From contig NZ_CP189850.1 of assembly GCF_050271975.1 (NCBI RefSeq), positions 2,666,001 through 2,730,000 on the forward strand: 64,000 nucleotides of DNA. Reading direction: 5' to 3'. Source of the stretch: Litorimonas sp947503715. GTDB lineage: Bacteria; Pseudomonadota; Alphaproteobacteria; Caulobacterales; Maricaulaceae. The notes under the pieces are model-generated. The model was not told the origin of the DNA. It worked only from the letters and a program-made list of their open reading frames with translations, and ran no database searches. This document shows positions 23,200 through 32,369 of the stretch, piece after piece; the stretch's first letter is position 1, and each line of letters opens with the position of its first letter. The translations under genes and the position numbers were made by a program.

Positions 23200-25575
23200 A
23201 TGGCAAAATATAATAATTTCACACTAGATACAGATGCGGACGGAATTGTCCTCCTCACCGTCGATGTTCCCAATCAGACGATGAACGTCTGGACGCCGGA
23301 ATTTATATCCGAGTTCGATACATTCATCGACGATTTCAATTCCAATGAGGATATGAAGGGCCTCGTCATCACCTCCGGCAAATCCAACGCGTTCCTCGCG
23401 GGGGCCGACTTGGAAATGATGAGCAAGAATTCCTCCCTGACGGATGGCGAGATCACGAAGCAGGATTTCGAAGATGCGATGGTCCTGCAACGCGCTTTCC
23501 GGAAGATGGAGAATGGCGGCCACACGGTGCGTCAGATGCAACGCGAAGGCAAGAAAGCCAAGCCTTGCGCCGCGGCCATTGAAGGCCTCGCCCTCGGCGG
23601 TGGTCTGGAAGTCTGCCTCGCGACGCATCACCGCGTTGTCGCCGACAATCCAAAAATTAAACTCGGCCTGCCGGAAGTCATGGTCGGCCTCCTCCCCGGT
23701 GCGGGTGGGACTCAGCGCTCCATGCGTCTGATGGGTCTGCAAGCGTCAGCTATGCTCTGCACACAGGGCAAACCGCTCGATCCAAATAAAGCCAAAGCGC
23801 AAGGTCTCGTCCACGAAGTGGTCGAACCCGGCAAAACGGTCGAAGCCGCCAAAGCCTGGGTCAAGGAAAACGCCAAGGGCGTGCTCGCGCCATGGGATGT
23901 CAAAGGTTTCAAAATTCCGGGGGGTGGCGGTGCCATGAACCCGAAATCGGTGCAGTTTTTCATGGCGTCCGGCGCAATGGCACTGCAACAGACCAAGCGG
24001 AACTACCCCGCCGTCGAAGCGATCTTGTCCTGCCTCTATGAGGGCTCCATCGTCCCCATCGACACAGCGCTGGCCATTGAAGTCAAATATATCATGAAAC
24101 TGATGTCGGGTCCGACATCGAAGAACATGATCCGCACACTCTTCCTCAACAAGAACGCGGCTGAAAAAGGTGCGGGTCGTCCCGAAGGTATTCCGCAGCA
24201 AGATATCAAAAAAGTCGGCGTCTTGGGCTGTGGCCTGATGGGTGCGGGTATCGCGCATGTCACGGCCAAAGCGGGCATGGAGGTCATCTCCCTCGACCGG
24301 AATATGGAAGAAGCGCAGAAGGCCATCGCCTATTCGCAGAAAATCCTCGACAAGAAAGTCAAACGCGGTCGCATGACGCAAGAAAAAGCCGACGCTTTCC
24401 TCGCACGCATCACGCCGACGGATAATTATGACATGCTGAAAGATGTCGACCTCATCATCGAGGCCGTGTTTGAGCGTCCCGATGTGAAAGCAGACGTGAT
24501 CAAGAAGACAGAAGCCGTCATCGGCAAAGACGTCATCTTTGCGACGAACACATCAACACTTCCGATTGGTGGATTGGCGAAACATTCCTCGCGTCCGGAA
24601 CAATATATCGGCATGCATTTCTTCTCGCCCGTCGACAAAATGCCATTGCTGGAAATCATCCCGCATGACGGCACAGGCGATCTCGCCCTTGCCGTTGCGA
24701 TGGATTACAACAAGAAAATCCGCAAGACACCGATTGTCGTCAAGGACGTGCGTGGTTTCTTCACGAACCAGGTTTTCCCGCCTTACATCAATGAAGCCGC
24801 TCTGATGGTCACAGAAGGTGTCAGCATGGCCTTGATCGAGAATTGCGCGGCCAATCTCGGCCTGCCCATTGGCCCGCTCGCCGTCTCGGATGATACAACG
24901 CTGAAGCTGGGCTATGACATCATGAAATCGACCCAGGAAGAAATGGGCGACAAATATGTTCCAACAGGTGCGGAAGAGTTCATCGAGAATATGGTCACGA
25001 AATGGGACCGCGGCGGTCGTCGTCTCGGCGCTGGTTTCTACAATTATGACAAGGACGGCAAACGTCTGAACCTCTGGGAAGGCATGACGGAGCATTACCC
25101 GCTAGCCGAAGAGCAACCTTCGCCGGAAGAAGTCTCGCAGCGTCTGCTATACTCCCTCGTCGCGCCATCGGCTCGCACATTTGCAGAAGGTGTCGTGCCG
25201 GACCCACAAAGCGCAGACCTCGGCGCAATCTTCGGATTGGGCTTCCCGCCTTACACGGGTGGACCGCTCTCCTATATCGATACAATCGGCCTCGACGCCT
25301 ATGTTGCAACAGCGGACATGCTCGCCCAACGCCACGGCGCGCGGTTCACCCCGCCGCAAATGGTGCGCGACATGGCCAAGAAGGGCCAAACCTTCTATGC
25401 CGACAGCACACCGTCCTCCAAACGCGTCTACACGCGCAGCGGCCTAAACCGCATGCTGGAAGTCGAAGTCGTGAAGATCGCAAATGCGATGGGCATTGCG
25501 GCCAGCGTCGATGATTTGAAAGCCGATACGGTGAGTAAGATTTTGACGGCTCAGGCGGGGAAGCGGGCGGCTTAA
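23200..25575 (+). CDS. Multifunctional enoyl-CoA hydratase/3-hydroxyacyl-CoA dehydrogenase (FadB/FadJ type)
   Basis: The 791-residue fusion performs hydration of enoyl-CoA and oxidation of 3-hydroxyacyl-CoA. The N-terminal crotonase domain has the oxyanion-hole segments NAFLAGADLEMM and EGLALGGGLEVCL and the catalytic Glu region LPEVMVGLLPGAGGTQ. The NAD-binding motif VGVLGCGLMGAGIAHV lies near residue 342, followed by the dehydrogenase domain (ATNTSTLPI, MHFFSPVDKMPLLEII, VVKDVRGFFTNQV). The C-terminal helical domain ends LTAQAGKRAA. It follows the thiolase gene at 24 bases, and a strong terminator follows it. Confidence 0.92.
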   Translation: MAKYNNFTLDTDADGIVLLTVDVPNQTMNVWTPEFISEFDTFIDDFNSNEDMKGLVITSGKSNAFLAGADLEMMSKNSSLTDGEITKQDFEDAMVLQRAFRKMENGGHTVRQMQREGKKAKPCAAAIEGLALGGGLEVCLATHHRVVADNPKIKLGLPEVMVGLLPGAGGTQRSMRLMGLQASAMLCTQGKPLDPNKAKAQGLVHEVVEPGKTVEAAKAWVKENAKGVLAPWDVKGFKIPGGGGAMNPKSVQFFMASGAMALQQTKRNYPAVEAILSCLYEGSIVPIDTALAIEVKYIMKLMSGPTSKNMIRTLFLNKNAAEKGAGRPEGIPQQDIKKVGVLGCGLMGAGIAHVTAKAGMEVISLDRNMEEAQKAIAYSQKILDKKVKRGRMTQEKADAFLARITPTDNYDMLKDVDLIIEAVFERPDVKADVIKKTEAVIGKDVIFATNTSTLPIGGLAKHSSRPEQYIGMHFFSPVDKMPLLEIIPHDGTGDLALAVAMDYNKKIRKTPIVVKDVRGFFTNQVFPPYINEAALMVTEGVSMALIENCAANLGLPIGPLAVSDDTTLKLGYDIMKSTQEEMGDKYVPTGAEEFIENMVTKWDRGGRRLGAGFYNYDKDGKRLNLWEGMTEHYPLAEEQPSPEEVSQRLLYSLVAPSARTFAEGVVPDPQSADLGAIFGLGFPPYTGGPLSYIDTIGLDAYVATADMLAQRHGARFTPPQMVRDMAKKGQTFYADSTPSSKRVYTRSGLNRMLEVEVVKIANAMGIAASVDDLKADTVSKILTAQAGKRAA

Positions 25576-25601
25576 GCCAAAGCTAAATTTGAGACTTTAT
25601 G

Positions 25602-25630
25602 ACCCCGCCTAGTGCGGGGTTTTTTTATTT
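25602..25630 (+). terminator. Rho-independent terminator of the fatty-acid oxidation operon
   Basis: ACCCCGC-CTAGT-GCGGGGT is a 7-bp GC-rich stem followed by seven T residues and ATTT. It sits 27 bases after the stop of the multifunctional enzyme and marks a clean end before the AT-rich Abi-like gene. Confidence 0.9.
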
Positions 25631-25702
25631 TGCATTCGAGAATTTACTATTGAAAAATTGATGGTCATTGAACGACTTATCCATGTGTTATAGCAGTTCA
25701 TA

Positions 25703-26686
25703 ATGGCCGACAGTAACGACGAAACTCACAAATTTTTTCCCGCTGATAGATTATTCAATGTCTTAGCAAGACCAAATTATAAGTCTCTATTGAAAACATG
25801 GAATACGGCGGTCGACAGAGTTGACCTTCAGCCTCAAGGCGCAATCACTGCAGCGAAAACACTCATTGAAGGAACCTGTAAATTAATACTTGATCACTTT
25901 GAAGAGCCTTACGGCAAGAGCGATGACATGCCCGTATTGTACTACAATACAGCGTTGAAGTTAGGGATTGCTGTTAACAAGCAGACTGGAAAGGGAGCGA
26001 AAAAGTATTTTGGAGGTGTTTCAACAATTATCCAGTCCATCAATGAAATGAGAAATTTAACTGGCGATGCACATTTTGGCCATGAAAACACTGCAGAATA
26101 CTCGACTGCTCTTTCTGAAGCACAATTAGCTGTAAATTTAGCTGGTTCAGCTTGTATGTATATACTGTCTTGTTTTGAAACTTATCTAGTCGAAAAAGAG
26201 AGGGTCACTCCTGACGGAAACCTTGTCTTAAAATTTGATCAAGCGACAGTATGGCGACTAATTGATCATACACGTAACGCTCCAAAACATCGCACGTATT
26301 GTGGAAGCGATGCACGGGAAGGGTTATGGCTTGTTGGCGACGTAGGCTTATATTTGATGAGCAACGGTATACCAGCAATTGATCAGTCAGGTATTATTAG
26401 AAAAAAACTCGATGAGGGTTCTTCAAATCTTTGTGTTTGGGCTGATGGCTATGATTATAACCATTCTAATTTTGACAACGTTAATGGTCTCCACCGCCTC
26501 GTCGAGAATGGTTCAGATTTCTGTTTTTTCCTAGAAACTGATCAATTCATTGAAGCATTACAGGACTCAGAAAAAGAGATCATAGTCGTTCTCGACATTA
26601 GCGATCCAGAGCGATATTCGTACGGAGTATTTTCAGACAAAAATAAGTCAAGTATTACTCAATTTTTCAAGACTGAAGTTCCATAG
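25703..26686 (+). CDS. Abortive-infection C-terminal (Abi_C) domain protein fused to a DUF3085-like domain
   Basis: The 327-residue protein has two parts. Residues about 45-165 match my recollection of the Abi_C domain: QGAITAAKTLIEGTCKLILD, a central LYYNTALKLGI, INEMRNLTGDAHFGH and EAQLAVNLAGSACMYILS. The R117-x6-H124 spacing in the third block is the R-x4-6-H pattern of HEPN ribonucleases, so an RNase toxin is plausible. Residues about 178-300 resemble DUF3085 (TVWRLIDHTRNAP, REGLWLVGDVGLYLMSNG). The gene is markedly AT-rich compared with its core neighbours and stands alone between a terminator and a convergent helicase gene. That fits a horizontally acquired single-gene defence. It has no signal peptide or membrane segment, and antiphage activity is inference. 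Confidence 0.75.
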   Translation: MADSNDETHKFFPADRLFNVLARPNYKSLLKTWNTAVDRVDLQPQGAITAAKTLIEGTCKLILDHFEEPYGKSDDMPVLYYNTALKLGIAVNKQTGKGAKKYFGGVSTIIQSINEMRNLTGDAHFGHENTAEYSTALSEAQLAVNLAGSACMYILSCFETYLVEKERVTPDGNLVLKFDQATVWRLIDHTRNAPKHRTYCGSDAREGLWLVGDVGLYLMSNGIPAIDQSGIIRKKLDEGSSNLCVWADGYDYNHSNFDNVNGLHRLVENGSDFCFFLETDQFIEALQDSEKEIIVVLDISDPERYSYGVFSDKNKSSITQFFKTEVP

Positions 26687-26710
26687 TTTATTGCATAAAT
26701 ACAACGCGCG

Positions 26711-27982
26711 TTACCCCCGCATCCCAACCTGCACATCCCCCACCCGCAACGGAACCGTCAGCGATAAACCCGCCAACGTTCTCGCTCGCGACAGTGCCAC
26801 ATAAGCCTGCCCCATGGCAAAAGCCCCGCGTCCCAAATCAATCCGCACATCGTCCAGCGTCAAACCCTGCGCTTTGTGGATCGTCACCGCCCAGGCGAGT
26901 ATTAGCGGCATCTGCTGGAAACTGGCCGTTGTGGTTTCGACCATTTTCTGCGCAGCTTCGTCCCATTTGTAATTAATCATATCCCATTTTTCGGGTTCGA
27001 TTTTTCGGGTTGAGGGATTGCCATCAAACCTAACGAAAACCTCTTCCGCCGAGAGGTCGACGACCGTGCCGAGCGAACCGTTGACCCAGCGTTTCAGCGG
27101 ATCATTGCGGACGGCCATGACCCGCGCGCCTTTTTTCAAGGCGAGTTTTTCGGGCGCGGGCAGACGGTTGGCGCTGAACCGGCCCTTGGTCTCGCACTCA
27201 TATTCGACCGTTTCGCTCGTCAGGTCTTGCAATCCCCGCCGATTATAACGTTCCGCAATCGCATTGGTCGAGGTCAGCAGGACGGGCGTGTGATCGTCGC
27301 GATGGGGACGGACGCAGGCGTCATTAATCGCCTGTACCGTTTCCTCGACATGGCGGGCAACGCGCAGGTTGGAGAGCAGTCGTACAAATTCCGCATTACG
27401 CTGGCGGTAGACCGTGTTGAGTTCAAAATGCACAGGCAGGTAATTTTCCAGTACATTCGAATTATAGGCATAGGGGCCGGAATAGCCGCGCTGCGCGAGG
27501 ACCTGATGTTCGGCCTGCGGGATGACGGGCGGGAGTTGGTAGAAATCCCCGACCAGAAGCAGGCGCACACCGCCAAAAGGTTGGGACGGATCCCGCGCTT
27601 TCCGCAGTGTTAAATCTATGCCATCGAGAATATCCGCGCGGAGCATGGAGACTTCGTCAATGATGACGAGCTCGACCTTTTTCCAAAGACGGTTCTTTTT
27701 TTGATCCGCCAGCGCGGCAGCGTCGATGATTTTAAACGGAAAGCGAAAAAAGGAATGGATGGTCTGCCCGCCGACATTCAACGCCGCGACACCCGTCGGG
27801 GCCAAAACGACCGTATTCGGAAAATCGCAAACACGTTTGATGTAATTGACCAAAGTCGACTTACCGGTCCCCGCCTCCCCCGTCACGAGGATGGGCGATG
27901 TGTCGGAGGACGTCAGTTGCTCGAGAATATGCGCGATGGTGGGATCATCCGCATAATTTTCAGGGAATTGATTGGAAATCAC
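26711..27982 (-). CDS. Pif1-like SF1B DNA helicase
   Basis: The protein (423 residues from GTG 27982) has the superfamily 1 helicase motifs in order: Walker A TGEAGTGKST, motif Ia APTGVAALNVGG with TIHSFF, Walker B VIIDEVSML, motif III LLLVGDFYQLPPV, motif IV LNTVYRQ, motif V TIHKAQGLT and motif VI YVALSRARTLAGL. Order and spacing match Pif1/RecD-type 5'-3' helicases. The frame opens at TTG 28003 inside holC, but GTG 27982 is two bases past the holC stop with AAGG seven bases before it. Linkage to a polymerase clamp-loader subunit suggests a replication or repair role. Confidence 0.88.
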   Translation of the reverse strand: MISNQFPENYADDPTIAHILEQLTSSDTSPILVTGEAGTGKSTLVNYIKRVCDFPNTVVLAPTGVAALNVGGQTIHSFFRFPFKIIDAAALADQKKNRLWKKVELVIIDEVSMLRADILDGIDLTLRKARDPSQPFGGVRLLLVGDFYQLPPVIPQAEHQVLAQRGYSGPYAYNSNVLENYLPVHFELNTVYRQRNAEFVRLLSNLRVARHVEETVQAINDACVRPHRDDHTPVLLTSTNAIAERYNRRGLQDLTSETVEYECETKGRFSANRLPAPEKLALKKGARVMAVRNDPLKRWVNGSLGTVVDLSAEEVFVRFDGNPSTRKIEPEKWDMINYKWDEAAQKMVETTTASFQQMPLILAWAVTIHKAQGLTLDDVRIDLGRGAFAMGQAYVALSRARTLAGLSLTVPLRVGDVQVGMRG

Positions 27983-27984
27983 GC

Positions 27985-28431
27985 TTAAGCCTTTTTCGTC
28001 CAACGTCCACGTTCATCCTGTTGGTAATAGGCAAGGCTTTCACCCGCATCCTTTAGGGTTTTCCATCGGCCCCGCTCGCGCTGAATATCCTCTTGCGAAC
28101 GGCCGTTAATCATGACCATGGCGCGGCTGGCCCCGGCCATATCCGTAACTGACGCCCCGTCGATCAGAAAGACAGCATCAAAGCCCTCGGCGCTGTCCTT
28201 CCCGGCACTCAGGAGAATGGGCTGCAATGACTCCATCGGTTCGTCATCCCGGCCATGGGGCAGAAAAGCATCATCGCGAAAGGTCCAGAGAAACTCATCC
28301 ATCTGGGCGAGTTTCTCTGCGGGCATTTTCACAAGCGCCCGCCAGCCCTTTTCCAATGTCTTCTCAAGCAAGCCCGGCAAGACACCTTCCAGCGTCGAAG
28401 CTTCGAGATGGTAGAACCAATAATCGGCCAC
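27985..28431 (-). CDS. holC: DNA polymerase III chi subunit
   Basis: HolC links the clamp-loader complex to single-strand-binding protein. The 148-residue protein starts (GTG) ADYWFYHLEASTLEGVLPGL, continues LEKTLEKGWRALVKM, and has the family's DEFLWTFRDDAFLPHG and VFLIDGA blocks. The GTG at 28431 is one base past the pepA stop, whereas the longer frame would run 63 bases into pepA. The pepA-holC pair is a widely conserved arrangement, also seen in gammaproteobacteria. The C-terminal tail GRWKTLKDAGESLAYYQQ is typical of alphaproteobacterial members. Confidence 0.9.
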   Translation of the reverse strand: MADYWFYHLEASTLEGVLPGLLEKTLEKGWRALVKMPAEKLAQMDEFLWTFRDDAFLPHGRDDEPMESLQPILLSAGKDSAEGFDAVFLIDGASVTDMAGASRAMVMINGRSQEDIQRERGRWKTLKDAGESLAYYQQDERGRWTKKA

Positions 28432-28432
28432 G

Positions 28433-29887
28433 TTAGCCTTCGTAATTATCCGCAATCCAACGATTAAGCAGACGCACGCCAAAGCCTGTCCCAAATGTGG
28501 GTTCGCGCGGATCTTTGGAGCCGTTTTTCATACCCGTTCCGGCAATATCGATATGCGCCCAAGGCAGGTCTTTTTTGACAAAACGACCGAGGAATTGTGC
28601 CGCCGTGATGGACCCCGCAGCACGCCCGCCAATATTTTTCATATCCGCATTCGGGCTGTTGAGCATCTTGTCATAGGCGTCGGCCATGGGCAGGCGCCAT
28701 GTCAGATCCGTCGATGTTTCCCCTGCGGCGACGAGTTCTTTTGCAATTTCGTCATTGCGCGAGAACACGCCCGCATATTCATGACCGAGAGACACGATAA
28801 TCGCGCCGGTTAGGGTCGCAAGATTGACCATCGCTTTCGGCTTATATTCTTCCTGTGCGTAGTGGAGCGCGTCCGCGAGCACGAGGCGGCCTTCCGCATC
28901 CGTATTCTGAACTTCAATTGTCTGACCGGACATGGACACGACGATATCACCGGGCAGTTGCGCTTTGCCGTCAGGCATATTCTCAACGAGACCAACAAGC
29001 CCAACAACGTTCGCTTTGGCTTTGCGTTTCGCGAGACCAATCATCGCACCGACAACGGCGGCGGACCCGCCCATATCGCCCTTCATGTCCCACATATTCG
29101 CGCCGGGTTTGAGGCTGATGCCGCCCGTATCAAATGTGACGCCTTTGCCGACGAGCGCGGTTGGGGCCTCGCCTTTTTCACCGCCCATATATTTCATGAT
29201 GACGAGCTGGCTTTCCCGCTCAGAGCCGAGACCGACACCCAAGAGAGAATGCATGCCCAGCTTTTCCATTTTCTTTTCGCCGAGAACTTCCACCTCAATG
29301 CCAAATTCGGAGAGTGTCTCAATCCGGTCCGCATAGGCTTTCGGATAAATCTCATTGGGCGGCGCATTGACGAGATCGCGGGCAAATACGACGCCGTCAC
29401 CGACAGGGCCGAAATAATTATCATAGGCCGCCTGCGAAGCTTCTGCGTCGTCAGAGACGATTGTGATCGACCCCAGATGCGGCTTCTTCGCCTTCGTGGC
29501 TTTCGACTTGTGCTTTTCCCAGACATAGGCCGCTAGGCGCGCGCCAAGGGCCGCCCGTGCCGCGTCAACAGGTGTGGCATCTGTGCCGTCCAAATGAACT
29601 GTCAGCTCCGTCTCGCCCGTTCCGCGTAAGGATTTCGCAACCCGTGCGGTGGCCATTTCGTAATCGAAATGGTCTTGATCCCCGCGACCGCGCATGAAGA
29701 GCTTGACTGTGCCGCCGCCTGTGACCGCATAAGTCTCAAACCCATCACCCTTTTTGCCGTGAAAGTCAGCCGCTTTGGCCGCCGCACTAAGGGCTGCACT
29801 GTCATAGGCGTGTCCTTCCCCGCTGGCAGAAATAACAAGGGCCGCGCCTGAATTTGCAGCGCCGGGACTGGAAAATGTGACTTTCAT
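28433..29887 (-). CDS. pepA: Leucyl aminopeptidase (M17)
   Basis: The cytosolic two-metal aminopeptidase removes N-terminal residues from peptides; some members also bind DNA. The 484-residue protein has the variable N-terminal domain and the C-terminal M17 catalytic domain. Metal and active-site residues are visible in VGKGVTFDTGGISLKPGANM, MKGDMGGSA and NTDAEGRLVLADALHYA. It heads a minus-strand operon with holC and the Pif1-like helicase, and is divergent from lptF, a layout common in proteobacteria. The start ATG at 29887 is the first in frame. Confidence 0.95.
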   Translation of the reverse strand: MKVTFSSPGAANSGAALVISASGEGHAYDSAALSAAAKAADFHGKKGDGFETYAVTGGGTVKLFMRGRGDQDHFDYEMATARVAKSLRGTGETELTVHLDGTDATPVDAARAALGARLAAYVWEKHKSKATKAKKPHLGSITIVSDDAEASQAAYDNYFGPVGDGVVFARDLVNAPPNEIYPKAYADRIETLSEFGIEVEVLGEKKMEKLGMHSLLGVGLGSERESQLVIMKYMGGEKGEAPTALVGKGVTFDTGGISLKPGANMWDMKGDMGGSAAVVGAMIGLAKRKAKANVVGLVGLVENMPDGKAQLPGDIVVSMSGQTIEVQNTDAEGRLVLADALHYAQEEYKPKAMVNLATLTGAIIVSLGHEYAGVFSRNDEIAKELVAAGETSTDLTWRLPMADAYDKMLNSPNADMKNIGGRAAGSITAAQFLGRFVKKDLPWAHIDIAGTGMKNGSKDPREPTFGTGFGVRLLNRWIADNYEG

Positions 29888-30021
29888 GAAATCGCCTCAA
29901 TCTAGTAGTTTCCGCACTGGTAAAGGAAGCAGACGGGCATTAGAAGACCCTGAATTCGTGAAATGCGCACAGAAATTCTGTGGGACCGCATTTTGTCACC
30001 GGGACGCCAAACGCCACAGCC

Positions 30022-31179
30022 ATGCCAGTGTTGCAACGCTATATTTTTTCGCAGGCTTTTCTGCCCGCTATTTTGTCCCTGTCGGCACTCGCATTGCTGG
30101 CATTACTGACGCAATCCTTACAGACGCTCGACCTGATTGTTGAGAACCGCCAGAGCGCGACAACATTTTTCTACATCACGATCTTGGCTCTGCCGCAGCT
30201 CATTGGAATTATTCTACCGCTCGCCGTTTTTATGGCCGCGATTTATGCCCTGAACAGGATGACGAATGATTCCGAACTCGTTGTTGCGAAAGCCAATGGT
30301 GTTTCCCCTTGGTCAATTGGTACACCCGTCTTGCGGCTGGGTGTCTATGCTCTGCTTCTCCACCTGATCATCAATCTGCTTGTCCAGCCGCTCTCTTTTC
30401 AGCAGATGCGCAAGGAAATCCTGAAAGTCCGCACGGATATTGCCAGCCAGATGGTACAAGCCGGAGAGTTCGTGACCCCTGCTCCCGAACTGACTGTCTA
30501 CACACGTGAAATTATGCCGGACGGTGAATTACGTGATGTCATGATTCACGACGCGCGAGACCCGAACTCGATTACGACTCATACGGCCAAGACCGGGCGG
30601 TTGCAGCGCTCCACGAGTTTTACGTCTCTGGTCTTAGTAAATGGCTCTGTTCAAACGCCTCTGGATGATGGCGGATTGGATGTCGTTGCGTTTGAAACCT
30701 ATCAACTGGACCTTTCAGATGTCGTAGCGCTGGATAATGTGCTGCGCCTCAAATCATCTGATAAGTTTCTCCACGACCTCCTTCGCCCTGATCCCCGGGA
30801 TTACATCACGCCGAAAACAAGGCGGGAACTGGCGGCGGAGGGTCACGCGCGACTGGCGTCACCACTCTATAATCTCGCCCTTGTCCTGCTGACTCTTGCC
30901 TTCCTGCTGCGCGGGCAACATTCAAAACTGGGCAATGGGCGTAAAATTGCCATTTGTGCCGTGACAGGGTTTAGCATCCGGTTAATCGGGTTTGGACTCG
31001 CCTCCAGTGCCGAAGGGAATTCAGGCTTGAACGTTGCGCAATATATTCTACCCATCATCGTGATCCTCGTCTTTCTCGCCTATCTTATGAACCGGGGACG
31101 CGTTCGGTTCGGAAAAAAGCGCGCAGGGGCCGCTTACGACACGGCTATGACGAATGCGCCTGAAGTGAAACTCTCATGA
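30022..31179 (+). CDS. lptF: LPS export ABC transporter permease LptF
   Basis: LptF and LptG form the inner-membrane permease of the Lpt machine that moves lipopolysaccharide to the outer membrane. The 385-residue protein has three N-terminal transmembrane segments (LPAILSLSALALLALLTQSL and following), a periplasmic beta-jellyroll domain around residues 130-270, and three C-terminal segments (LYNLALVLLTLAFLL, VILVFLAYLMN). The coupling-helix region with NDSELVVAKANGVSPW is conserved. I chose ATG 30022 because the frame opened at 29980 adds a non-family stretch. It overlaps lptG by four bases. Confidence 0.92.
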   Translation: MPVLQRYIFSQAFLPAILSLSALALLALLTQSLQTLDLIVENRQSATTFFYITILALPQLIGIILPLAVFMAAIYALNRMTNDSELVVAKANGVSPWSIGTPVLRLGVYALLLHLIINLLVQPLSFQQMRKEILKVRTDIASQMVQAGEFVTPAPELTVYTREIMPDGELRDVMIHDARDPNSITTHTAKTGRLQRSTSFTSLVLVNGSVQTPLDDGGLDVVAFETYQLDLSDVVALDNVLRLKSSDKFLHDLLRPDPRDYITPKTRRELAAEGHARLASPLYNLALVLLTLAFLLRGQHSKLGNGRKIAICAVTGFSIRLIGFGLASSAEGNSGLNVAQYILPIIVILVFLAYLMNRGRVRFGKKRAGAAYDTAMTNAPEVKLS

Positions 31180-32258
31180 CCGGCGCGACACTTTCCAGAT
31201 ATATCGCGGGCCGAACCCTGCGCGGGATTGGTCTCGCCTTTCTGATTGTCACAGCGATCATCACTCTGGTCGATTTCGTTGAGGGGTCTCGGAATATCGG
31301 CGCGGATGTGGATGTCGGCTTATTCGATCTATTGGGCCTGACATTTTTGAAAGTACCAAAACTAATTGAACAGACGATCCCTTTCGTCGTTTTGTTTGGC
31401 GTCATGGGCGCACTTTTTGGTATGAACCGACGGTCAGAACTTATCGTCATGCGCGCCTCCGGTCTTTCAGCTTGGCGATTTCTACGCCCGGCTCTGATTG
31501 TCTCGGCTGTACTCGGCATCCTCTGGGCGACGGTTGGCAACCCCGTCGCATCAGACCTTATGAGCCGCTATGAAACGCGGTCCACCGAACTTACAGGCGG
31601 AGCCTCTGCACAGGAAATTTGGTTGCGCGAGGGATCAGATTCGGCGCAGCGTATCATACAGGCGAAAGTACTGGCCGGGAAACGATTGGACGGCGCAACT
31701 TTCTACGAAATGACTGTGGAAGCGGACGGCACGACCAGCTTTGCCCGCCGCTATGATGCGGACCAAGCCGAATTACGCACCCCAGGATATTGGACTCTAA
31801 CCAAAGTGATTGAGAACGCGCCGGGTGAGGAAACGCAGAGACTCGAAACCATCACACTCCCGACCGCTATTGGGCCGGAGGAATTAGCAGAGCAGACGGG
31901 TCGCAAGTCCGACCCACCCTTCTGGAAAATCCGCAGCGAAATCGCGGCCAATAAAAAGGCCGGGTTTTCCGCGCGGGCGCTCCACCTCCAGCTTAACAAA
32001 TTGCTCGCGCTGCCGTTCCTGCTCGTTGCCATGACATTTATTGCGGCGGGTGTGTCCATGTCGCTGACACGACAGGGCGGGACATTACGGTTGCTTGTGA
32101 CGGGTGCAGTGATGGGATTTGCGGTTTTCTTCGCCGATAGTGTCATGAGCGCTTTTGGCGAAGTTGCGATTCTCCCCGTCACCTTAGCGGCTTGGGCCGT
32201 TCCGGCGCTGGTCCTGCTACTCGGCATCACCTATCTCGCCCGGATTGAGGACGGATAG
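31176..32258 (+). CDS. lptG: LPS export ABC transporter permease LptG
   Basis: This 360-residue partner of LptF begins with an amphipathic segment and a first transmembrane helix (RGIGLAFLIVTAIITLVDFV). It has the LptG pattern LIEQTIPFVVLFGVMGALFG and NRRSELIVMRASGLSAWRFL, a periplasmic jellyroll domain, and three C-terminal helices. The ATG overlaps the lptF stop (ATGA). Only 111 bases separate it from surA. The usual alphaproteobacterial lptD gene between the two is missing. Confidence 0.92.
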   Translation: MTGATLSRYIAGRTLRGIGLAFLIVTAIITLVDFVEGSRNIGADVDVGLFDLLGLTFLKVPKLIEQTIPFVVLFGVMGALFGMNRRSELIVMRASGLSAWRFLRPALIVSAVLGILWATVGNPVASDLMSRYETRSTELTGGASAQEIWLREGSDSAQRIIQAKVLAGKRLDGATFYEMTVEADGTTSFARRYDADQAELRTPGYWTLTKVIENAPGEETQRLETITLPTAIGPEELAEQTGRKSDPPFWKIRSEIAANKKAGFSARALHLQLNKLLALPFLLVAMTFIAAGVSMSLTRQGGTLRLLVTGAVMGFAVFFADSVMSAFGEVAILPVTLAAWAVPALVLLLGITYLARIEDG

Positions 32259-32369
32259 CTACAACTGAAACCTGACCGTAGTTTAATACACTTCGCATCA
32301 GCCGCGCCCTAAACTTGCGCAAGATTATCGGTGCGGTATAAGCCGCCAAACCTAACTGAAGACGACACT

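Noticed and set aside
28862..29536. Open frame of 224 codons antisense to pepA
   Set aside because: It is a shadow of the well conserved aminopeptidase gene, with no ribosome site or known motif.
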